64,000 nucleotides of DNA from Lachnoclostridium sp. UBA1175. GTDB lineage: Bacteria; Bacillota; Clostridia; Lachnospirales; Lachnospiraceae. A model generated the notes under the pieces. That model did not search any database, was not told the origin of the DNA, and saw nothing but the letters and a program-made list of their open reading frames with translations. How positions within the stretch are numbered: position 1 is the first letter of the stretch; every line of letters begins with the position of its first letter. The stretch lies in contig DBYX01000001.1 in the NCBI GenBank assembly GCA_002311665.1, positions 3,895 through 67,894 of the forward strand. Direction: 5' to 3'. Shown here piece after piece: positions 58,612-64,000 of this stretch. A program made the translations under genes and the position numbers.

Positions 58612-59422
58612 CCTTGCCCTCCTTTCTGGAGCGGAGCAGGACGTCGGTCTCGAAATCGAGCCCGTACTCCCCGAGAAATTCCCTTATGTGCGCGATCGCA
58701 TAGCCGCGCTCCATCTCATAATATTGGATCAGCCGGCGGAGTTCATGCTCCATCGTGACGGAGCAGCGAAGACTGCGGCAGAAATAGTCGATCACGGCCT
58801 CCTCATCCTCGGAGTAGCGGTACCGCCTCGGCACGTAGGAGGCAAAGCGAAGCAGCGTCTCCGAAACGACCGGGGCGTTACCTTCGAGAAGCTCGTAAAC
58901 CTGCGTCGGTGAAATGTCGGAGGCGTTTGAGCCGCAGTCGGAGACGATCTTGAAGTAGAACATTCGGTCAGCCGAAAAATAAGGAAGGGCAGCCTGGTAG
59001 AGCCCTGCGGCCTCTGTGTCGAAGAGAAATGCGTCGGACGGATTGTCCGTCACAACCGAAGCGTATGTCGTGAGAGCGCCCTGACAGTGCTCGTGGAGAT
59101 ACAGAAGGTCGGGGTAGAAACGGCGACCCGTGGTGTCGTCCGCGATGCTGTGGACAAGGAAGAGCGTGCCGATGTCGACGGAGGTGTCCGAGCAGCCGCA
59201 CAGACCGACGTTGGCGAAGATGTCCGCCTCCCCGGGGGGCAGCAGCGCGAGCGTCTCCGTGAGGGCGATCGCCGCGGGCACGGGGGACGTCCCCGTGATG
59301 ATCACCACGGCCTCCTCGCCGACGAACACCTGCTCGTGACGGAACGCGTCGTCGCGCTTGCAGGCAAAGCGTCGTATGAACGGCGCCGCCTCCATATACA
59401 TGGCACATGCGATGTAGATCAT
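58574..59422 (-). CDS. Nucleosidase/phosphorylase-superfamily protein (MTA/SAH nucleosidase-like)
   Basis: A 282-residue protein. The first 200 residues fit the PNP/UDP fold of 5'-methylthioadenosine/SAH nucleosidases (VIITGTSPVPAAIALT, ANVGLCG, DTEAAGLYQ and KIVSDCGSN), with the catalytic Glu in DTEAAGLY. An extra helical C-terminal part of about 80 residues has no counterpart that I recognise. It is translated first and overlaps splB by 38 nt. Radical SAM enzymes release 5'-deoxyadenosine, which such nucleosidases can remove, so a pathway link is plausible. GGAGGAGTGCT precedes ATG. Confidence 0.8.
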   Translation of the reverse strand: MIYIACAMYMEAAPFIRRFACKRDDAFRHEQVFVGEEAVVIITGTSPVPAAIALTETLALLPPGEADIFANVGLCGCSDTSVDIGTLFLVHSIADDTTGRRFYPDLLYLHEHCQGALTTYASVVTDNPSDAFLFDTEAAGLYQAALPYFSADRMFYFKIVSDCGSNASDISPTQVYELLEGNAPVVSETLLRFASYVPRRYRYSEDEEAVIDYFCRSLRCSVTMEHELRRLIQYYEMERGYAIAHIREFLGEYGLDFETDVLLRSRKEGKDVLDAFRLSCLC

Positions 59423-59652
59423 AGCACTCCTCCGTAAGCCATTGGGCGGAAAATAAGAGCATAAAGCTAATATTAACTATTGAGAATGTGTCTGTTTGCG
59501 TATACAATAGTACTATACCATGGATCCGGCGGATAGAAAAGGGAAAACGGAACCGGCGCCTGTGCGCAGCTCCTCCTCAACCCGCCGGAACGTGACCTTG
59601 GAGAGGGTCGTATAAAAACTACTACACCAATTCGAAAAGAGGAAACAGCATC
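59423..59652. other. Divergent upstream region of the nucleosidase and xylanase genes
   Basis: 230 nt. The plus-strand promoter at 59480-59508 is the only clear site; the leader between it and the xylanase start is 144 nt, GC-rich, and shows no hairpin with a T-tail. Confidence 0.6.
59480..59508 (+). promoter_or_regulatory. Promoter of the xylanase gene
   Basis: TTGAGA (59480-59485) and TACAAT (59503-59508) with a 17-nt spacer. Confidence 0.75.
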
Positions 59653-61473
59653 ATGAACAGAAGAATGCATCGGATCGTGCTTGCCTGGCTTCTGGTCTCC
59701 GTCATGCTGATGGGTCTCACGGCCTGCAGCAACACGAAGAACGATACGCCGAAGCCGACGGACGCGCCTACACCGGTCCCGACCGAGACGCCGGTAGCAG
59801 AGCCGACGGCAACGAGCACGCCGACTCCGACGAACACACCTACGCCGACGAACACGGCGACGCCCACACCTACTCCCGCGTACGATTATGAGACGCTTCA
59901 CAAGACGGAGTACACGTCGCTGAAGGAAGCCTACAAGGATTATTTTATGATCGGTACGATCTACACCGAGATGATCCTTGCGGGCAAGGACAAGGACCTC
60001 GTGCTTGCGAACTATGACGTCATCACCCCGGAGAACCTTATGAAGCCCGAGGAGATGCAGCGCGTACAGGGCACGTTCAAGTACACGGCGTCCGACAAGA
60101 TGATCGCTTTCGCGAAGGAAAATGAGCTCACCGTTCACGGCCACTGCCTTGCATGGCATCAGCAGAGCGGCAACTGGCTCGGCAAGAGCGCGAAGGACCG
60201 CGAGGAGGCGATCGAGCAGCTGCGCGCACACATCAACGGTGTCGCGGGCTACTACAAGGGAGAGATCTACTCCTGGGATGTTGTGAACGAAGCCATCAAC
60301 GACGGCGTCAACCTGCCGGCGGACGGCGACTGGAAGAAGTGCCTCCGTCAGTCCCAGTGGACACAGTCCATCGGAGACGATTACATCGAGATCGCGTTCC
60401 AGCTCGCTCACGAGGCGGCTCCGGACGCAAAGCTTTACTACAATGACTACAACCTCGATCAGCCCGCGAAGGCGAAGATCGTGGCTGCGATGGTAGCGGA
60501 TATGAAGAGCCGCGGCATCCCGATCGACGGTATCGGTATGCAGGGCCACTACTCGACGACGACGTCGATCACCAACGTCCGCAACAGCCTTGATATGTTC
60601 GGAGCGATCGAGGGCATCACCGTGAGCGTGTCCGAGCTGGATGTGCAGATCAACGGCATTAAGCAGGGACAGTACGACGGTGAGCAGGAGATGCAGCAGG
60701 CGATCTTCTATGCACGCCTGTTCAACCTTTACAAGGAGTATTCCGACCTGATCGAGCGCGTGACCTTCTGGGGTTACAAGGACAACACCAGCTGGCGCGC
60801 GGAGGGCGCACCGCTTTTGTTCAAGGCAAACCTTGAGCCGAAGGAAGCGTACTACGCAGTTCTCAATCCGGACGCTTATGCGGCGCTCGGACCGCAGGAT
60901 GTGAAGCCGTCCACGAAGAAACTCGAGGCGGCGAAGGGAACACCGACGATCGACGGTGAGGTTGACGACTGCTGGAAGGATGCGAAGTCCTACGACATCA
61001 ACATCGCGATCATGGCTTGGCAGGGAGCGAAGGGCACCGTCAAGTACATGTGGGACGAGAATAACTTCTACGCCCTGTTCGACGTGAAGGACAGTGTTCT
61101 GAACAAGAAGAACAGCAACACCTACGAGCAGGATTCCATCGAGCTGTTCCTCGACCAGAACAACTGCAAGGAGTCCACGTACGACAAGAACTGCGGTCAG
61201 TACCGCTGCAACTTCGACGGTGAGGTTTCGTACGGCACGGTTCCGTCCAAGGACGGTGTAGTTGCGAAGGCTGTCAAGACCGCGACCGGCTACCGCGTGG
61301 AGATCGCGGTTCCGATGCTCGTGGAGGCGAAGGCCGGTGTTGTGATGGGCGTCGACGGCCACATCAACGATGCCGACGACAAGGGCGCGCGTGTCAGCGT
61401 TATGAAGCTGAACGCGACGCAGGACAGCGATTACACCAATCCTGCGGCATGGGCTGAGATCACGCTGAAGTAA
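59653..61473 (+). CDS. Endo-1,4-beta-xylanase lipoprotein, GH10 plus CBM9
   Basis: A 606-residue exported enzyme. Lipobox LTAC with Cys25 (signal peptide 1-24) anchors it to the membrane. A Thr/Pro linker (30-76) leads to GH10 (about 80-420): acid/base Glu213 in WDVVNEAIND and nucleophile Glu329 in VSELDVQ. Residues about 425-606 form a CBM9-like xylan-binding domain beginning GTPTIDGEVDDCWKDA. It cuts xylan at the cell surface; the GH51 enzyme at 10.4 kb can process the arabinose side chains inside. GAGGA lies upstream of ATG. Confidence 0.94.
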   Translation: MNRRMHRIVLAWLLVSVMLMGLTACSNTKNDTPKPTDAPTPVPTETPVAEPTATSTPTPTNTPTPTNTATPTPTPAYDYETLHKTEYTSLKEAYKDYFMIGTIYTEMILAGKDKDLVLANYDVITPENLMKPEEMQRVQGTFKYTASDKMIAFAKENELTVHGHCLAWHQQSGNWLGKSAKDREEAIEQLRAHINGVAGYYKGEIYSWDVVNEAINDGVNLPADGDWKKCLRQSQWTQSIGDDYIEIAFQLAHEAAPDAKLYYNDYNLDQPAKAKIVAAMVADMKSRGIPIDGIGMQGHYSTTTSITNVRNSLDMFGAIEGITVSVSELDVQINGIKQGQYDGEQEMQQAIFYARLFNLYKEYSDLIERVTFWGYKDNTSWRAEGAPLLFKANLEPKEAYYAVLNPDAYAALGPQDVKPSTKKLEAAKGTPTIDGEVDDCWKDAKSYDINIAIMAWQGAKGTVKYMWDENNFYALFDVKDSVLNKKNSNTYEQDSIELFLDQNNCKESTYDKNCGQYRCNFDGEVSYGTVPSKDGVVAKAVKTATGYRVEIAVPMLVEAKAGVVMGVDGHINDADDKGARVSVMKLNATQDSDYTNPAAWAEITLK

Positions 61474-61526
61474 AATCCGGCCAAGCATAAGAAAAGACAT
61501 CTTTTCCGCTATTGCGAAAGAATACG

Positions 61527-61568
61527 ACAAAATCAGACAGTGTTACGGCGCTGTCTGATTTTTTGTCA
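61527..61568 (+). terminator. Terminator after the xylanase gene
   Basis: AATCAGACAG (61531-61540) and CTGTCTGATT (61551-61560) form a perfect 10-bp stem that extends with GACAAA/TTTGTC, then a T-run. Confidence 0.88.
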
Positions 61569-61672
61569 TTTTTCGGGTAAAAAATAAGAATTATTATCTG
61601 ACAGTTTGTAGGAACTGTCAGAATTGCACAAAAGTTTACCTAAATTTCACAAAAAATGTACAGAAAAGCACC

Positions 61673-61701
61673 TTGACGCTCCATACCGCAGGTGATAAGA
61701 T
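61673..61701 (+). promoter_or_regulatory. Promoter of the sortase gene
   Basis: TTGACG (61673-61678) and TAAGAT (61696-61701) with a 17-nt spacer. Confidence 0.75.
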
Positions 61702-61776
61702 TTTTATGGTTGTGCTATCGTGAGTGTAATTGTGCGGCCGATTGTGCATTCGTGTCGCACGGAGGAGAGAAAAACA

Positions 61777-62691
61777 ATGGGTTATACGACCTGGGAGTCG
61801 GTCGAAAGACGCCGCAAGCGCAGAAAGATCATTCTGATCGTGCTTCTTCTGCTGCTTTTGATCGCTGCGGGTATCGGCGGATACTGGTATTACGGCCAGT
61901 GGAAAGCCGACCGCCAGCAGAAAGAATACGAGGAACTGAAACTTAAGGCGTTCCTGACCAGGGAAGTCACACCGACCCCGAGTCCGGAGGGAACTCCGAC
62001 GCCGACGCCGACACCTTCGGCGGAGGATATGCTTCTCGCGGCACTGATGGAGGAGTACGAGGCGAATTTTACAATCCTGCCCGACTTCAACATTCTCCAC
62101 GGCGAGAACGAGGATGTATTTTCCTATATCGCGATCCCGGACACGATCATTGACTATCCGATCCTCGCAAGCGAAGAAGAGGATTATTATCTGAAATACA
62201 ACATCGATCATACGAAGGGTTACCCCGGCTGCCTGTACATCCAGAACTGTAACAGCCGCGATATGAACGATCCCTTCACGATCATTTACGGCCATAATAT
62301 GAAGAACGGCACGATGTTCGGCAGTCTGAAGAACTTCAAGGACGAGGACTTCAGAAACACCCACCCGTATTTCTTCATCTATATGGAAGACCGCGTGATG
62401 GTGTACGAGGTGGTGATCGTATCCCACACGGAATCGGAGCATCTGCTGTCCGAGGATTATGTCAAGAAGGACGGCAAATGGGTGTTCGACAAGTTTGACG
62501 GACACGAGACGGCCCGCCTGGTCGCAAGACTTCACGGCGAGGACGACAAAGCCTATTTTGCGTCACCGGAACCGACGGACGAGGATACGCTGCTGGTGCT
62601 TTCCACCTGCGGTGACGGAAGACGTTTTGTGGTAGTAGGGAAGAGAGTGTTAAGTGTGCCGATCGATAAGATCCCGGCTCCGAAGGAGTGA
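61777..62691 (+). CDS. srtB: Class B sortase
   Basis: A 304-residue transpeptidase with one N-terminal transmembrane helix (about 17-40), a Thr/Pro linker (65-80) and a sortase barrel. Catalytic His173 is in YGHNM, Cys278 in STCGDGRR and the Arg directly after. Class B enzymes attach particular surface proteins to the wall, or build pili. The neighbouring choice-of-anchor A protein is the obvious substrate, but its C-terminal signal is outside the window. GGAGGAGAG precedes ATG 61777. Confidence 0.93.
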   Translation: MGYTTWESVERRRKRRKIILIVLLLLLLIAAGIGGYWYYGQWKADRQQKEYEELKLKAFLTREVTPTPSPEGTPTPTPTPSAEDMLLAALMEEYEANFTILPDFNILHGENEDVFSYIAIPDTIIDYPILASEEEDYYLKYNIDHTKGYPGCLYIQNCNSRDMNDPFTIIYGHNMKNGTMFGSLKNFKDEDFRNTHPYFFIYMEDRVMVYEVVIVSHTESEHLLSEDYVKKDGKWVFDKFDGHETARLVARLHGEDDKAYFASPEPTDEDTLLVLSTCGDGRRFVVVGKRVLSVPIDKIPAPKE

Positions 62692-62789
62692 GACCCGGAC
62701 GGGGATCGGCAGGCCGCATACCGCGGATAAAGGGGATACTGTGGCAGAGGTGCGCCGCGGGGCGCAGAGGAGAAGAGGAGAAAGGTATA

Positions 62790-64000
62790 ATGAAAAACAG
62801 GAAAACATGGAGACTTATCAGTGTCCTGCTCGCGCTTGTATTGACGATCTGTCTGTGCGCGAGCAATGAAGTTCAGGCAGCTCCTTCGGAAAATGACCGC
62901 TATGACGGTGATTTCAACGCATCCACGATACTTGCCAGATACGGGCTTTTCGTTCGTGATATGCTGAAGGCGGATTGCCATACCATCAGTTCCATCGCGG
63001 TCGGCGGAACCTACTCCAGCACGAACACCTTCGGTGATGTCGCGCTGTATCCGTCGTACATCAACATCTGGGCGAGCGGACGTGTCGGCAACGCGTATGC
63101 GGGCCGCACCGTCAACCGCACCGTCTATTATGCGGAGAAGAAATTCACCTCGGAAGCGTGGGATCCCAACAAGGGTATTAAAAACGCGAGGTATATCGAT
63201 ATGAGTGCCGCATTCTCGAAGCTCACGGCACAGTCCGCGGACCTTCGGGATTCGAGCTACGATCTCAACGGAACGACGCTCAATCTCTACGGCGTCAACT
63301 CCGATGTCTATGTGAAGATTCCCTACGACAAACTCCGTTCTCTGGTGATCAATGTGCCGAGTTATTCGTGGTTCCATGATCACATTCTTTGCATTTCCGT
63401 GACCGGCTGCGGCAGCAGCACCGTTCAGTTCCCGGGTTACGCGATCCGGATCGGCTCGGACAGCCTCGGAAACAAATTCCGCTTCAATTTCCCGGGACAG
63501 GACTCCGTGTTCCGCGAGCAGCTCAACCTCACCGGCATGAACCTGTTCTGGAACTTCCCGGACGCTACCGGCACGCTCAATGTTGAGGGCCTTGCGGGTC
63601 ATCTGATCGCGCCCTCCGCAGCGGTGAAGGTCAGCGGCGGCAACCACGAGGGCGGTATCATCGCCCGCACGCTCACGACTTCCGCGGAGGCACACTATTA
63701 TCCCGCTTCCCGCAAGCTCACGACGAAGAAGGTGACGACGCCTACGCCCACCAATACGCCGACGAACACGCCGACGAATACGCCGGTTCCGACGAGCACA
63801 CCGACAAACACGCCGGTGCCCACAAGCACACCTACTCTGACACCGACGAACACGCCGGTGCCTACCAACACGCCGACGAACACGCCGGTTCCGACGAGCA
63901 CGCCGACGAACACACCGACGCCGTACCGTACCGTGACGAACACACCTACGCCTACGCCGTACCGCTATGTGACAAACACGCCGACGCCTACGCCGTACCG
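62790..64000 (+). CDS. Choice-of-anchor A family surface protein, 5' part
   Basis: Open to the window end, 403 codons visible. Signal peptide (about 1-30, ending VQAAP), a choice-of-anchor A domain (about 40-295) with the GLAGHLIAPSAAVKVSGGNHEGGIIA signature, and then a long Thr/Pro/Asn/Val linker (TPTNTPTNTP type) with PYR units at the end. The family name refers to the variable C-terminal anchor found on these proteins; here the anchor, perhaps a sortase motif, is beyond the window. GAGGAGAAAGG lies before ATG. It is 98 nt after the sortase gene, with no terminator between. Confidence 0.9.
   Translation, partial: MKNRKTWRLISVLLALVLTICLCASNEVQAAPSENDRYDGDFNASTILARYGLFVRDMLKADCHTISSIAVGGTYSSTNTFGDVALYPSYINIWASGRVGNAYAGRTVNRTVYYAEKKFTSEAWDPNKGIKNARYIDMSAAFSKLTAQSADLRDSSYDLNGTTLNLYGVNSDVYVKIPYDKLRSLVINVPSYSWFHDHILCISVTGCGSSTVQFPGYAIRIGSDSLGNKFRFNFPGQDSVFREQLNLTGMNLFWNFPDATGTLNVEGLAGHLIAPSAAVKVSGGNHEGGIIARTLTTSAEAHYYPASRKLTTKKVTTPTPTNTPTNTPTNTPVPTSTPTNTPVPTSTPTLTPTNTPVPTNTPTNTPVPTSTPTNTPTPYRTVTNTPTPTPYRYVTNTPTPTPY

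Noticed and set aside
59473..61530. Minus-strand open frame opposite the xylanase gene
   Set aside because: Antisense of a GH10 enzyme with all catalytic residues in place; no start signal.

Overview
The window is a chromosomal segment of a high-GC Clostridia-type Firmicute, most likely a Lachnospiraceae-like anaerobe. The evidence is the lon-ysxC junction, the S10/spc/alpha ribosomal super-operon running into ecfA-ecfT-truA-rplM-rpsI, a spore-photoproduct-lyase-type gene, DUF4364 and DUF6171 proteins, a class B sortase, and strong Shine-Dalgarno sites with canonical sigma-A promoters (17-nt spacers almost throughout). Taxonomy is inference; there is no rRNA gene here.

Layout. 1-3.1 kb: end of a methyltransferase gene, tRNA-Arg, an RlmL-like methyltransferase, RdgB and a YfcE-type phosphoesterase. 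3.1-4.7 kb: a Cys/His-tailed membrane protein on the minus strand, then six tRNAs (Pro, Gly, Arg, His, Gln plus the earlier Arg). 4.9-8.3 kb: a three-gene SPFH / zinc-ribbon / TPM operon like B. subtilis ydjI-ydjG-ydjH; its usual partner PspA lies alone at 23.2 kb. 8.4-12.8 kb: tRNA-Leu diverging from citrate synthase, a GH51 arabinofuranosidase with a DUF6171 gene, and a DJ-1 protein. 12.8-15.9 kb: a 1018-residue protein with GGDEF, GGDEF and EAL domains that all look degenerate. 16-22.4 kb: tig, clpP, clpX, lon, ysxC. 22.5-25.8 kb: DUF4364, pspA, a methyltransferase and an anchored exported protein. 25.9-46.9 kb: the ribosomal/translation super-operon with a terminator-bearing rpsJ leader, secY-adk-map-infA-rpmJ, a structured rpsM leader, rpoA, an elongated rplQ, a fused EcfA1-EcfA2 ATPase, ecfT, truA, rplM and rpsI. 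47-49.4 kb: an ECF-like sigma factor with a membrane partner, and an XRE regulator fused to membrane helices. 49.5-52.9 kb: a 23-codon ORF plus terminator ahead of carB. 53-64 kb: cell-surface genes (repeat-tailed membrane protein, LTA-synthase-like enzyme, GH10-CBM9 xylanase lipoprotein, class B sortase, choice-of-anchor A protein cut by the window end) with an SDR, an SPL-type radical SAM gene and an overlapping nucleosidase-like gene on the minus strand.

The most notable unexplained structure is a 146-bp block of back-to-back perfect hairpins directly after rpsI, bounded by an 18-bp duplication of the rpsI 3' end. A second is a recurring intergenic element, GCATTTTCCG or GCATTTTGCG, that appears alone and as perfect palindromes. 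A third is the repeated placement of intrinsic terminators very close to start codons (clpP, lon, DUF4364, rpsJ leader, carB leader), which suggests widespread transcription attenuation.
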